A stretch of DNA of 64,000 bases from Chloroflexi bacterium 54-19 (GCA_001898225.1 MKTJ01000017.1:182860-246859); one strand, 5' to 3'; shown: positions 17,931 through 26,748, counted from the first letter of the stretch. The notes: generated by a model from the letters alone, not told the origin. Made by a program: numbers and translations.

Positions 17931-17960
17931 TTGAACGAAACAACATTGAACGTTAAACGT
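17931..17960. repeat. Degenerate heptamer repeat upstream of ilvC
   Basis: TTGAACG, AAACAAC, ATTGAACG and TTAAACG follow one another in the ilvN-ilvC gap. The units match those upstream of leuA. Confidence 0.65.
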
Positions 17961-18080
17961 AGAATTGCATTCACTAATAAATTGGTAATAACTCAAAACT
18001 TCTCAACTACATCCACTGCCTGTGGCGGGTTATCCTTCCGCTTTTCTCGTATTCACGTTCAACGCGCCCTTTAGGGTGAA

Positions 18081-18096
18081 CGTTTTACGTTTTACG
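18081..18096. repeat. Degenerate heptamer repeat after ilvN
   Basis: CGTTTTA is repeated twice, the reverse complement of the TAAAACG unit. It lies directly next to a CGCGCCCTTTAGGGTGA element resembling half of the 16865 palindrome. Confidence 0.55.
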
Positions 18097-18103
18097 AAAA
18101 AGG

Positions 18104-18628
18104 TTAAATCGCGCTATTCGCGGTACTGCCTCGCGAAATCGCAATCCGGCCCGTGCGCACGCTCTCCTTGATACCGTAGCGCCGCAGCAAGGCAAAGAAC
18201 CGCTCGACTTCTTCCTCCGCCCCGGTAATTTCGACCGTAATGGCGTCGGCGGCCACGTCCAGGACGCGGGCCTTGAAGATTTCGGAAAACTGCATAATCT
18301 CCGCGCGAGATTCCGGCTTGTCAGCGGTTACCTTGATGAACGCCATCTCGCGGACGATAATGCTGTCATCGGTTACGTCGGTTACCTTGATGATTTCCAG
18401 CAGTTTGTAAAGTTGTTTGATGCATTGCTCGATGATGTTGTCCTCGCCGCGCACAGACAGGGTAATCCGGCTGATATTGGCTTCCTCGGTATGGCCGACA
18501 CTCAGGCTTTCGATGTTGTAACCCCGGCGGCGGAACAGGTTGACCACCCGGTTTAACGCGCCCGGTTCGTCTTCCAGCAAGACCACAATCGTGTGAAGGG
18601 TCTGGGTAGGTGCAGTTGCAGTTGCCAC
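18104..18628 (-). CDS. ilvN: Acetolactate synthase small (regulatory) subunit
   Basis: A 174-residue regulatory subunit. The N-terminal ACT domain reads 'HTIVVLLEDEPGALNRVVNL' and 'RRGYNIESLSVG', the valine-binding region; the second half is the C-terminal ALS-SS domain ('REMAFIKVTADK', 'SEIFKARVLDVA'). It activates the catalytic subunit and gives feedback inhibition by valine. The start is GTG at 18628 with AAAGGAG upstream. It follows ilvB by 66 bp in the same direction. Confidence 0.93.
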   Translation of the reverse strand: MATATAPTQTLHTIVVLLEDEPGALNRVVNLFRRRGYNIESLSVGHTEEANISRITLSVRGEDNIIEQCIKQLYKLLEIIKVTDVTDDSIIVREMAFIKVTADKPESRAEIMQFSEIFKARVLDVAADAITVEITGAEEEVERFFALLRRYGIKESVRTGRIAISRGSTANSAI

Positions 18629-18694
18629 AATCGTCTCCTTTAGAGCCTAAAGCCGGGCTGCCTGCGCCTGGTGCGGAGCAGCCCGGTAAAAAAT

Positions 18695-20473
18695 TTATTC
18701 AGCCGATTCAATCGCGTCCAGGTTCGAGCCGCCCGGCGGTACCATCGGCATCACCATTTCGGCTTCGGGGATGAGGAATTCTACCAGCGCCGGGCCGGGC
18801 CACTCGTTGGCCTCTTTAATCACCTGGGCTACCTCGCTCTGCTCGCTCACCCGCCATGCCTTGATGCCGTAAGCCTCGGCCAGTTTGACGAAGTCCGGCC
18901 CGGTAATCGGGGTGCTGTGGTAGCGTTTGTCGTGGAAGACCGACTGCCACTGGCGAATCATCCCCAGCACGCCGTTGTTAAAGATGGCAATCTTGACGTG
19001 AATGTCGTCCTGGACGCAGGTCGCCAGTTCCTGCAAGTTCATCTGAAAACCGCCGTCACCGGTAACGGTCCAGACCGGGATATTTTTATCCTTGACCGCT
19101 AGCCGGGCGCCCATCGCCGCCGGTAGGCCAAAGCCCATGGTGCCCAGGCCGCCGCTCGAAATAAAGGTGTTGGCTTTCTCGAATTCAAAATGCTGCGCTA
19201 CCCACATCTGGTGCTGGCCCACGTCCACCGTAATAACGGCGTTGCCGCCCAGCACTTCGCGCATCTGCTGGATGATGAATTGCGGCGGGAGGATGCCCCG
19301 GCGGTCCATCTCGGCGGCCCGGCGCTTGGTATCGCGTTCCTTCCACCCGGCGATTTTCTCCAACCACTCGGTGTGTTTCTTTTCCTCGATGTTCTTGTTC
19401 AGCACCTGCAAAACGTTCTTAACATCACCCACAATCGGGATGGCCGCCGGAACGTTCTTGCCGATTTCTGCCGGGTCAATGTCGATGTGAATGACCTTCG
19501 AGTTGCGGGCGAAAGTTTTGAGGTTGCCGGTTACGCGGTCGTCGAAGCGCATGCCGATAGCAATCAGCACGTCCGATTCGTTGATGGCGTGGTTGGCATG
19601 GATACCGCCGTGCATGCCGGGCATACCCAGGCTCAGGGGGTGGGCGGTCGGGAAGGCGCTCAGACCTTGCAGGGTCGAAATCACCGGGATGTCGGCTTTC
19701 TCGGCCAGGTCGGCCAGTTCCTGGTAGGCCCCGGAAGTGGTGACGCCGTGACCGTGCAGGATGACCGGGCGCTGGGCCTGGTTAATCATGTTGGCGGCCT
19801 GTTTAATCTGGCGAGTGTGGCCGAAGATGGTCGGGCTGTAGCCGCGCAGTTTTACCTCGGTTGGGTAGCCTGCGAAATAAGTCTTCGACTGGAAGACATC
19901 TTTCGGAATATCGACCAGCACCGGGCCGGGGCGACCCGTCTGGGCCAGGTAGAAGGCTTTCTTGATGGTTTCGGCCAGGTCTTTGGTGTCCATCACCAGC
20001 CAGTTATGCTTGGTAATCGGCAGGGTGATACCGGTAATGTCGGTTTCCTGGAAGGCGTCTTTGCCGATTAAGGGGCGGCCTACCTGCCCGGTAATCGCCA
20101 CCAGGGGAGCGCTGTCCATGTGGGCGGTCGCGATGGCGGTTACAAGGTTGGTCGCGCCCGGTCCGCTGGTGCCCATACAGACCCCGACCTTATTGGTAAC
20201 GCGCCCGTAGGCATCGGCGGCGTGACCCCCGGCCTGTTCGTGGCGGACCAGGATATGCCGGAGTTCGGGATATTCGCCCAGCACCTGGTAGAGCGGCAAC
20301 AGTACGCCACCCGGATAACCGAAGATTACTTCCACGCCCTCGGCAATCAGGCACTCGCACAAAATGCGGGAGCCGTCGAGTTCACGGGCGGTAAAGCGGT
20401 TAGCCGCGAGAGGTATCGGCAACCCGGAAGTGGTGCGGGCGGTTTTACCTGGGGCGCTTTCCATAAGTGTCAT
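18695..20473 (-). CDS. ilvB: Acetolactate synthase large (catalytic) subunit
   Basis: A 592-residue thiamine-diphosphate enzyme that makes acetolactate or acetohydroxybutyrate. The catalytic Glu is in 'ILVRHEQAGGHAADAYGRV', and the ThDP/Mg motif is 'TGDGGFQMNLQELATC'. 'VDIPKDVFQSKT' and 'GMRFDDRVTGNL' are standard landmarks. It is the first gene of the ilvB-ilvN-ilvC-leuA-leuB-cimA cluster. AGGAGG sits nine bases before the ATG. The 277 bp upstream contain no T-box sequence; a weak stem with a T run on the minus strand lies at 20566-20591. Confidence 0.95.
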   Translation of the reverse strand: MTLMESAPGKTARTTSGLPIPLAANRFTARELDGSRILCECLIAEGVEVIFGYPGGVLLPLYQVLGEYPELRHILVRHEQAGGHAADAYGRVTNKVGVCMGTSGPGATNLVTAIATAHMDSAPLVAITGQVGRPLIGKDAFQETDITGITLPITKHNWLVMDTKDLAETIKKAFYLAQTGRPGPVLVDIPKDVFQSKTYFAGYPTEVKLRGYSPTIFGHTRQIKQAANMINQAQRPVILHGHGVTTSGAYQELADLAEKADIPVISTLQGLSAFPTAHPLSLGMPGMHGGIHANHAINESDVLIAIGMRFDDRVTGNLKTFARNSKVIHIDIDPAEIGKNVPAAIPIVGDVKNVLQVLNKNIEEKKHTEWLEKIAGWKERDTKRRAAEMDRRGILPPQFIIQQMREVLGGNAVITVDVGQHQMWVAQHFEFEKANTFISSGGLGTMGFGLPAAMGARLAVKDKNIPVWTVTGDGGFQMNLQELATCVQDDIHVKIAIFNNGVLGMIRQWQSVFHDKRYHSTPITGPDFVKLAEAYGIKAWRVSEQSEVAQVIKEANEWPGPALVEFLIPEAEMVMPMVPPGGSNLDAIESAE

Positions 20474-20750
20474 TTCTATCGTCCTCCTGGTCCATTAAGT
20501 GATTAAAAAAATTCCGTTTTCAAACCTAAAATGCTTTAAGAAAACTTACGGGTTGAAAAGTTACGCCAAAAAGCGGTTAAGTAGCCTTAACTACTCGGTC
20601 CGTTCTTAGACGCTTCACTGCGCCCAAATTGATTTACAATTTTACGAGTCTAAAAGAAAGGGTATTAGTCGAACCTGGTAATCGCTTGGCTCTTTAAGGT
20701 TTGGTGGTGGGCTCTGAGACTACTGCTCTGTAGACTTGTCCCGCCAGGCC

Positions 20751-20957
20751 CTAAAGACCAAGCAGAATAAGTACGAGGCTAAGAATTACTACTAGGTTAA
20801 TAATAATGAAGAAAGAGGAGGAGGAAATAATTACAGGGAGGATTTGGGGGCGCGGCAGGGCAAGGGCGATGGCTTGAGACGCATATTGCTCCTGAGCCAT
20901 CGCCGCTGGACGGTTAGCTCGCATGTAACACTTCGTTTCCTCACTGTTGCGGTACAT
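20751..20957 (-). CDS. Small single-pass membrane protein of unknown function
   Basis: A 68-residue protein. The N-terminal two thirds is polar with several alanines; residues about 45-68 are 'SSSSFFIIINLVVILSLVLI', an obvious transmembrane helix that ends at the C-terminus. The ATG at 20957 follows AAGAAAGGAA, which is why I prefer it to the TTG at 20978. It lies between ilvB and a second tiny membrane protein on the same strand. I do not recognise a family. A C-tail-anchored small protein is the fair description. Confidence 0.55.
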   Translation of the reverse strand: MYRNSEETKCYMRANRPAAMAQEQYASQAIALALPRPQILPVIISSSSFFIIINLVVILSLVLILLGL

Positions 20958-21033
20958 TTGCCTGATTCCTTTCTTCAACCGGCCTGGCCGGTAAACACCT
21001 AACGAATACTCTTTATCCTATGATTTTACTTAC

Positions 21034-21060
21034 TAAAAAACCTCCCCTGGAGGGAGGTTT
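21034..21060 (-). terminator. Terminator of the 35-residue membrane protein gene
   Basis: A 9-bp perfect stem (21038-21046 with 21052-21060) has a 5-nt loop. On the minus strand it ends in six Ts. It lies about 26 bases past the stop at 21087. Confidence 0.85.
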
Positions 21061-21086
21061 CGGCTTCTGTGGCACTCTGGCCCTGG

Positions 21087-21194
21087 TTATTTTCCAGCCG
21101 TAATCCCCCTCCGTACTACCGTTACTAGGAGTACGAGGCCAATAATGAGTAGGAGAACGGGCACTATTCCGTTGTTCTTTTTAGTCTTGGTCAT
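21087..21194 (-). CDS. 35-residue single-pass membrane protein
   Basis: A very short gene supported by an ATG start, a strongly hydrophobic product and its own terminator. The product begins with a lysine-rich 'MTKTKKNNG', then has one membrane helix, 'IVPVLLLIIGLVLLVTVV', then a basic tail 'RRGITAGK'. The charge pattern suggests a small inner-membrane protein with both ends basic. The ribosome site is weak (AGGG about 12 bases upstream). It precedes the 68-residue membrane protein on the same strand but is separated from it by a terminator. No family is recognised. Confidence 0.6.
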   Translation of the reverse strand: MTKTKKNNGIVPVLLLIIGLVLLVTVVRRGITAGK

Positions 21195-21401
21195 AGGATT
21201 CTTTGCCCTGTGGCAACAAGCCTTCCATATTCTGTCAATTTTTCACAATCAAACCAACTGCTACGCTTCTTTGCGAGAGGTTTCCCACATAGTAACAAGC
21301 TTTTCTTGAACTGTCAATCCCTAATTTGCCCAAATAATCACAATTCTTGGTTATTACTGCCGACTCAGACCCGGATTCGTTGGGCAAAATGCCATAAAAA
21401 G

Positions 21402-21431
21402 AAAAGAGCCGGGGTTAACCTCGGCTCTTTT
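21402..21431 (-). terminator. Terminator of the KLDKK-repeat hydrolase gene
   Basis: A 10-bp perfect stem (21402-21411 with 21422-21431), extended by further pairs, is followed on the minus strand by TTTTCTTTTT. It lies about 40 bases after the stop at 21474. Confidence 0.8.
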
Positions 21432-21473
21432 CAGCTTGCGAACCGTTTACTTTCGTAATCGGTCCTGGAATAT

Positions 21474-24400
21474 TTAGCTGTTGCCCATGGGCCGGTCGTC
21501 CACGCCGTTGTTGTCTTTATCTTCGACCAGCGCCGCACCCGTGTTGGCGTCACCGATAAAGGTTTCACGGTGAGCCTTCAACTCCTGCTGGAGATTGACA
21601 TCATCGTGGTACTCGGCGGCTTCCGGCGTATCAGACCCGGCACTTTCTTTCTTGGCCTGGTCCACGAACTTACCCGAAAGCTTTTTAGCGGCTTCCTCGA
21701 CCCTGGTCGCGGCTTCATCAGCTTTGTCCTGGACCTGGTTCTTTACCTCACCGGCATTATCCTGGGCTTTTTTGCCACTTTCGGTCGCCTTCTTGACGGT
21801 ATCTTCAACCTTCCCGGCAGCGTTACCGGCCAGATCTTTGGCTTTGTCGGCAACCTCGGAAACTGTTTCAGGCGCTTTTTTGGCGGCGTCTTTCACATTG
21901 TCCTGGACTTTGCCGACCACTTCGCTTACCTTGTCACCGGCCTTCCCGGCCAGTTCTTCCACTTTGCCGGGGGCTTTTTCGTGCGATTTGGTGGCGTCGC
22001 CGGTCTTCCCGGCGGCTACACCACTTTTATCGCTGGCCGAGAGTTTCGCAGTAGTCGGCTGGTCCGGTTGGGCCAGGAAATCCAGCACCGCTTTATTAAA
22101 CTCGGCGGCCTGCTCCCAGTGAGGCAACAGGCGGGCCCCGGCCAGGTTGATAAGGTGGGCAGCGTTGTTCTGGCGGCGCAGCGTCTCGCCTTCTTCGGGT
22201 GAAGTCTGGCGGTCTTCGCGACCCTGGACTAACAGCACCGGCTTGTCAATCCGGCCCATGGTCTGGCCGATTTCGGCGTTTAACTGCCCGGTGAAGAACG
22301 AGTAGGCCGGGTATTGCGCGCCCGGCTGGTGAGCGGCCACGTAATACTGGTCCACCATCTCGTCGGTAACCAGGCTCTTATCCAGGAACATCTGGTTTTC
22401 CATGTAGGACCGGATGTAATTGCGCGAGGCTACCCCGCTGTAAATCGCTTTGCCCAGGATAGGCGAGCGTAGCAGGAAGTAGAGGAACGAGGGCACAATC
22501 TGGACGCCGTTGTTCCCAGCGGCCCGGTTAATCCCGGTCGGCGAGGTCAGCACCAGCTTTTTAATTAGTTCCGGGCGGCGGTAGGCCACCTGGACCGCGT
22601 AGCTCGCACCGAGCGAACTGGCAATCACATAGGCCGGTTGTTTGACCACTTCATCCAAAAATTCGGTCAGTTGCTTGATATAAACTTCCGCCGTATACCG
22701 GAGGGTCGGGCGGTCCGAGTTACCAAAGCCCAGCAGGTCGTAGGCGTAGACCTTGTGCTGCTCGGCAATCGGCCCGATATTTTGCAGCCATTCGTAGCTG
22801 CTGTTACCGGCCCCGATACCGTGTACAAAGACCACCGGCAGTTTGCCTTCTTCACCCTGGGCCGTCTCTTTGTAGAAAACGATACCCTGGCGCGAGCGGA
22901 AATAGCGATTTTCGCCCGGCAGTTTGCTTTCGAGCGGCGGAATAGCCGACCAGATGCGGGCGTTGTTCAGGGCCAGCCCACCGGCAACCGCCCCGGCTCC
23001 ACCGACAATAAGTCCGGCCCGGCCCCAGTTAAAGCCTTTCTTTTTCGGCGGCTCGTAGAACGGCACGCTTATTTTGCCGGACTGGATGTCCTTGCGGCGG
23101 GCTTCCAGGAACTTCTGGGTCTGTTGCTGGCGGACTGCCAGGGCTTTGGTGACTTCTTTTTGCTGCTTACCTGCCGCCTTGACCAGCTTTTTGCGGTTCT
23201 GGCGGAACTGCTTGGCCGCTTTCTTCGGGTTGCTGATGGTTACGCCCGGTATAATATTGGCGTACTCGAACAGCTTTTCCGGTAGCTGGGCGTCGGCAAT
23301 CTTCTTGTCGAGCTTGGCATCTTTCAGGGTTTTAGTGGCTTTGTCACCGGCCATGCTCAACAACTGGTTGGCGCTTTCCGTCACGGTTCCGGCGGCACCG
23401 GCAGCTTTTTTATCCAGCTTGTTGTCCTTAATGAATTGACCGACATTTTCGGCTACCGTCGCGGCTAAATTCCCGGCGGTCTCGGCGACGTTAGCTACCA
23501 CGGGGGCGGCAGTCTCGACCACGTCCTCGAACTTCTTGTCGAGTCTGGCATCTTTGACGGCCCCAGTTACCGTATCGGCCAGGTCGGCGGCCTTTTTATC
23601 GAGTTTGGCGTCCTTGACGGTTTCTCCTACGGCGGTTGCTGCCGCCAGCAAAGCTCCGCCGACGGTACCGGCCACTTCACCCAGCTTGTTATCTTTAGCC
23701 GCGCCGGTCAGCGTATCGGCCAGGTCGGCGGCTTTCTTATCGAGCTTCAAGTCCTTAAGCTGGCTATTCGCCCGGTCGGCCAGTTTAGCGGCTTTCTTGT
23801 CGAGTTTAAGGTTGTTAAACTGTTTGTTAGCCTGCTTGGTAATCCGGGCCGCTTTCTTATCCAGTTTCAGGTCGGCCACCTGGCTCGAAGCGGTACCGGC
23901 TAGACTGCCGAGCTTCTTGTCCAGTTCGAGGGCAGCCAACTGGCTGGCGGTCAACCCGGCCAGGTTACCCAGTTTCTTGTCCAGTTCCAGGTCGGCCACG
24001 GCGTTAGCGGCCTGGTCGGCCAATTTCGCGGCCTTCTTATCAAGTTTCAGGTCTTTAAGCTGTTTGTTGGCCTGGTCAGCGAGTTTCGCAGCCTTTTTGT
24101 CGAGTTTGAGGTCGGCAAGTTGGCCTGAAGCCTGGTCGGCCAAATTTCCAAATTTCTTGTCCAATTTTAGATCCTTCACTTGCTTTCCGGCCTGGTCAGC
24201 CAGTTTCGCAGCTTTCTTATCGAGTTTAGCATCCTTGACCGTGTCCTGGGCTCCGCTGGCGGCATCGGCGGCCAGTCCAAAAAGACCACGACCCCGTTTT
24301 CCGGCTTCGTCCAGGGTATTCTTGACCATATCCCCGGCCTGTCCGGCTTTTTGGTCCAGCTTCATATCTTTGACCGCGTTACCCAGGTTAAACCCGGAAG

Positions 24401-24635
24401 GCTCCGCCGCTTCGGCGGTATCGCCGTGGGAGCCTCGTTTATCAAGCGTATCCGCCGCCGCCTGGAAGAAAAGACTGGCGCTTTCGTGCAAGTCGGGGGT
24501 CGGGGTTTTGTAATTGCGTTTTTTTCGATTGGGTTGGTAGCTGTTGACCGCCTCCACGAGCGGGTCGGCGGCGTTGGCGACATCATTCCGGTAGGAATCA
24601 AAATCGAATTCGCCTTTATCCTTGCCAAAAATCAT
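21474..24635 (-). CDS. KLDKK-repeat, membrane-anchored alpha/beta hydrolase with LEA-like tail
   Basis: A 1053-residue protein of unusual build. Residues 91-445 carry about 14 copies of a K/E-L-D-K-K motif; nine of them (residues 137-301) recur at exactly 20-residue spacing with intervening 'AAKLADQANKQLKD'-like helix. A hydrophobic segment at about 540-556 is probably a membrane anchor. Residues 570-857 are an alpha/beta hydrolase: oxyanion 'VHGIGAGNSS', nucleophile S674 in 'IASSLGASYA', D808 in 'GREDRQ' and H839 in 'LLPHWEQ'. The tail (860-1000) is LEA/apolipoprotein-like, with 'DKDNNGVDD' near the end. AAAGGAG precedes the ATG. The substrate is unknown; an amphipathic-helix surface or membrane role is inferred. 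Confidence 0.75.
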   Translation of the reverse strand: MIFGKDKGEFDFDSYRNDVANAADPLVEAVNSYQPNRKKRNYKTPTPDLHESASLFFQAAADTLDKRGSHGDTAEAAEPSGFNLGNAVKDMKLDQKAGQAGDMVKNTLDEAGKRGRGLFGLAADAASGAQDTVKDAKLDKKAAKLADQAGKQVKDLKLDKKFGNLADQASGQLADLKLDKKAAKLADQANKQLKDLKLDKKAAKLADQAANAVADLELDKKLGNLAGLTASQLAALELDKKLGSLAGTASSQVADLKLDKKAARITKQANKQFNNLKLDKKAAKLADRANSQLKDLKLDKKAADLADTLTGAAKDNKLGEVAGTVGGALLAAATAVGETVKDAKLDKKAADLADTVTGAVKDARLDKKFEDVVETAAPVVANVAETAGNLAATVAENVGQFIKDNKLDKKAAGAAGTVTESANQLLSMAGDKATKTLKDAKLDKKIADAQLPEKLFEYANIIPGVTISNPKKAAKQFRQNRKKLVKAAGKQQKEVTKALAVRQQQTQKFLEARRKDIQSGKISVPFYEPPKKKGFNWGRAGLIVGGAGAVAGGLALNNARIWSAIPPLESKLPGENRYFRSRQGIVFYKETAQGEEGKLPVVFVHGIGAGNSSYEWLQNIGPIAEQHKVYAYDLLGFGNSDRPTLRYTAEVYIKQLTEFLDEVVKQPAYVIASSLGASYAVQVAYRRPELIKKLVLTSPTGINRAAGNNGVQIVPSFLYFLLRSPILGKAIYSGVASRNYIRSYMENQMFLDKSLVTDEMVDQYYVAAHQPGAQYPAYSFFTGQLNAEIGQTMGRIDKPVLLVQGREDRQTSPEEGETLRRQNNAAHLINLAGARLLPHWEQAAEFNKAVLDFLAQPDQPTTAKLSASDKSGVAAGKTGDATKSHEKAPGKVEELAGKAGDKVSEVVGKVQDNVKDAAKKAPETVSEVADKAKDLAGNAAGKVEDTVKKATESGKKAQDNAGEVKNQVQDKADEAATRVEEAAKKLSGKFVDQAKKESAGSDTPEAAEYHDDVNLQQELKAHRETFIGDANTGAALVEDKDNNGVDDRPMGNS

Positions 24636-25014
24636 TATCCGAACTCCTTTCCTGAAATCTCCTACTCCATGACCCGGTCGTATATACGAACGACGGAGTA
24701 GAGAATTAGGTGGCTGGTATTACTGGGCCTTTCCGGCGGCAACCAAAGCCGTCCAAAGTTTCCTTACTGTTATTTTGCTTATATTGCAATTACGGTGCCA
24801 CCACTGGGCCTTAGATAGGCCGGAAACCGGGCGCAAAATCGGAAATTTCCGCAGTAAATTTCATAACAGCGCCGTGGCATTTATGGGAATTATGTCCCCT
24901 TCCCAGGAAAATGGATTGTGTTATTATAAAAACAGTTTTTTAGGGTCGGTATTCTCAGGGGTTAACCGAAAACAAATTACGTCTTACCACGCGGGGAGAG
25001 GCCGAGGGAAGCAA
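24636..25014. other. Intergenic region with palindrome, upstream of two divergent genes
   Basis: These 379 bp separate the divergent KLDKK-repeat gene and the chemoreceptor gene. Beyond the inverted repeat at 24662-24701 I see no RNA gene or operon element. An open frame reading into the chemoreceptor from 24775 lacks a ribosome site and is not counted. Confidence 0.5.
24662..24701. promoter_or_regulatory. Nested inverted repeat upstream of the KLDKK-repeat gene
   Basis: Outer arms CTACTCC (24662-24668) and GGAGTAG (24695-24701) enclose a perfect 12-base palindrome, TCGTATATACGA (24678-24689). It lies 27 bases upstream of the start at 24635. It could be an operator or a leader hairpin. Confidence 0.5.
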
Positions 25015-26748
25015 ATGTCGTTGTTACCAAGTCTATCATTACGTCGTTTATCCGGTCGTATTTTTTGGGTTATGATTTTCCTGGCTTCGATTATGTTGAT
25101 GGCCGGGATTGCTTCCAGCCTGGTTTTGAGTTCCGCCGAGCGCAGCAGTGAAGTCGAAAATTTGAGCATGAAGCAGGTGGCCGCCCTGCAAGTCCTTGAT
25201 GTCCGCAACGAAAGCAATAGCAGTAGCCTGGGTTTAATTATCACTCACAAGTTGACCGGTGTTCTTAATATTATTTCCGAAAATCAGCGCAATTTGGTGC
25301 CGCTGTTGGAGGATATGCGCCAGTATTTTAACGGAACCGACCAGGCTTCGCTCGACTTTAAGAGCCTTCAGGTTGCCTACGCCAAGCTGTCCGCGCAAGT
25401 CCAATCCGCCCAATCCACCTCGCTCTCCACTGACGATGAAATTAATTTGTACCGGGATATAAAACTTGGAATTGACCAGGTCGGGATTGATGTAGCTAAA
25501 TTACTGGAAAACCGCCAGGTAGCCGCCAATGCCGCCCACGCCGAACGGGCAGCCCTGACCGACCGGACCCGCTGGTCTTATCTCCTGGTAGGGCTGTTAT
25601 TGTTCGTGCTGGCGGTCCTTTTTGCCGTGGTTATCGCCCGGTTGGTGGCAATTCCCTTTGGCCTTCTCGCGGGCCGGTTGCAGCGGATTGCTTATGGCGA
25701 TTTAACCGAGCAGATTTTACCCCAGAGCCACCAGGGTATTGACGAGGTCGCCGAGTTAAGTACGATTTTTAACCGGACTATTGTCAATCTCAAACTGGCG
25801 ATTTCGCGTATCCAGGAGCAAGTCAAAGCTATCAGCCAGGCCAGCCAGAAAATCAGTCTTTCCAGCGACCGCCAGGCCAGCAGCCTCACTCAGCAAGCCC
25901 TGGCCGTGACCCAGGTGACGGCCACGATTGCCGAACTCTCCAACACCAGCGAACACATCGCGGGAGCGGCAGCCCAGGTCGCTTCCAGCGCTGACAACGC
26001 CCTCGCCAGCGCCAACGAAGGCTATCTGACCCTGCAAGGGACCGCCGCCACGATGAACGAAATCCGCCAAAAGGTGAACCTGATTGCCGACCGGATTCTG
26101 GCCCTGAACTCGGTGGCCCAGCGTATTCGCGAGGTAACCTTATTGATTGATACTCTTTCAAATGAAACACATTTGCTGGCGCTGAACGCCGCGATTGAGA
26201 GCGCCGGGGCGGGCGAGGAAGGGGTACGTTTCGGGGTGGTGGCCGGGCATGTCCGTAAACTTTCCCAGCGTTCGCGGGTGGCCGCTGTCGAAATTCAACA
26301 ACTGGTCAGCCAGATTCAAAATGCGACCGCCAGTAGCGTGATGGCGACCGAGGAAGGAATAAAAGTGGTGGCCCTGGGTGACAAGATGGTCAGCGACAGT
26401 TTGAAGGCCAACGAGAATATTATCCGGCAGGTTGACCAGACCAGCCAGCTTGCCCAGGGGATTTCCCAGGCTACCGAACAGCAGCGCCAGGCCAGCACCC
26501 AGGTGGCAGTCACCATGCAGGAGTTGAGCCAGATTAGCCAGAATATCCGCGACAATGGCCGCCAGTATCTCACGAGTACGACCGACCTGGAAGAAGTGGT
26601 CCGGCAGCTAAACAGCATCGTCAACGCCTTTACCGTCGAAGATACGCCGGGTAATGACTCGAAATTAAGTCTTACCCCGCCGCCTAGCCTGGAACCCGCC
26701 GAGACCGCCAACTCCTACGAAAGCCAGTGGTCGCCCGGTATCGTATAA
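25015..26748 (+). CDS. Methyl-accepting chemotaxis protein
   Basis: A 577-residue chemoreceptor. One membrane helix lies near residue 20, an extracytoplasmic four-helix-type sensor spans about 45-190, and a second helix is at about 195-220. A HAMP linker follows, then a long coiled-coil signalling domain. The hairpin tip reads 'ETHLLALNAAIESAGAGEEG'. In well-studied receptors this is 'LALNAAIEAARAGE', so the conserved tip Arg is Gly here. ATG at 25015 has GAGGGAAG upstream. No che or flagellar gene is in the window, so it may act in a non-flagellar pathway such as pili or gene control. Confidence 0.85.
   Translation: MSLLPSLSLRRLSGRIFWVMIFLASIMLMAGIASSLVLSSAERSSEVENLSMKQVAALQVLDVRNESNSSSLGLIITHKLTGVLNIISENQRNLVPLLEDMRQYFNGTDQASLDFKSLQVAYAKLSAQVQSAQSTSLSTDDEINLYRDIKLGIDQVGIDVAKLLENRQVAANAAHAERAALTDRTRWSYLLVGLLLFVLAVLFAVVIARLVAIPFGLLAGRLQRIAYGDLTEQILPQSHQGIDEVAELSTIFNRTIVNLKLAISRIQEQVKAISQASQKISLSSDRQASSLTQQALAVTQVTATIAELSNTSEHIAGAAAQVASSADNALASANEGYLTLQGTAATMNEIRQKVNLIADRILALNSVAQRIREVTLLIDTLSNETHLLALNAAIESAGAGEEGVRFGVVAGHVRKLSQRSRVAAVEIQQLVSQIQNATASSVMATEEGIKVVALGDKMVSDSLKANENIIRQVDQTSQLAQGISQATEQQRQASTQVAVTMQELSQISQNIRDNGRQYLTSTTDLEEVVRQLNSIVNAFTVEDTPGNDSKLSLTPPPSLEPAETANSYESQWSPGIV

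Noticed and set aside
20474..20750. T-box or leader-peptide attenuator upstream of ilvB
   Set aside because: I looked for the T-box core and for a leader peptide rich in Leu, Val or Ile and found neither. Only a weak stem with a short T run at 20566-20591 remains.
23536..24513. Long plus-strand open frame opposite the KLDKK repeats
   Set aside because: It arises because the 60-base DNA repeat keeps other frames open. Its Ser/Leu-rich product has no motif.
24775..25014. Upstream extension of the chemoreceptor frame
   Set aside because: The extra 80 residues have no membrane or signal features and no ribosome site; the start at 25015 has both.
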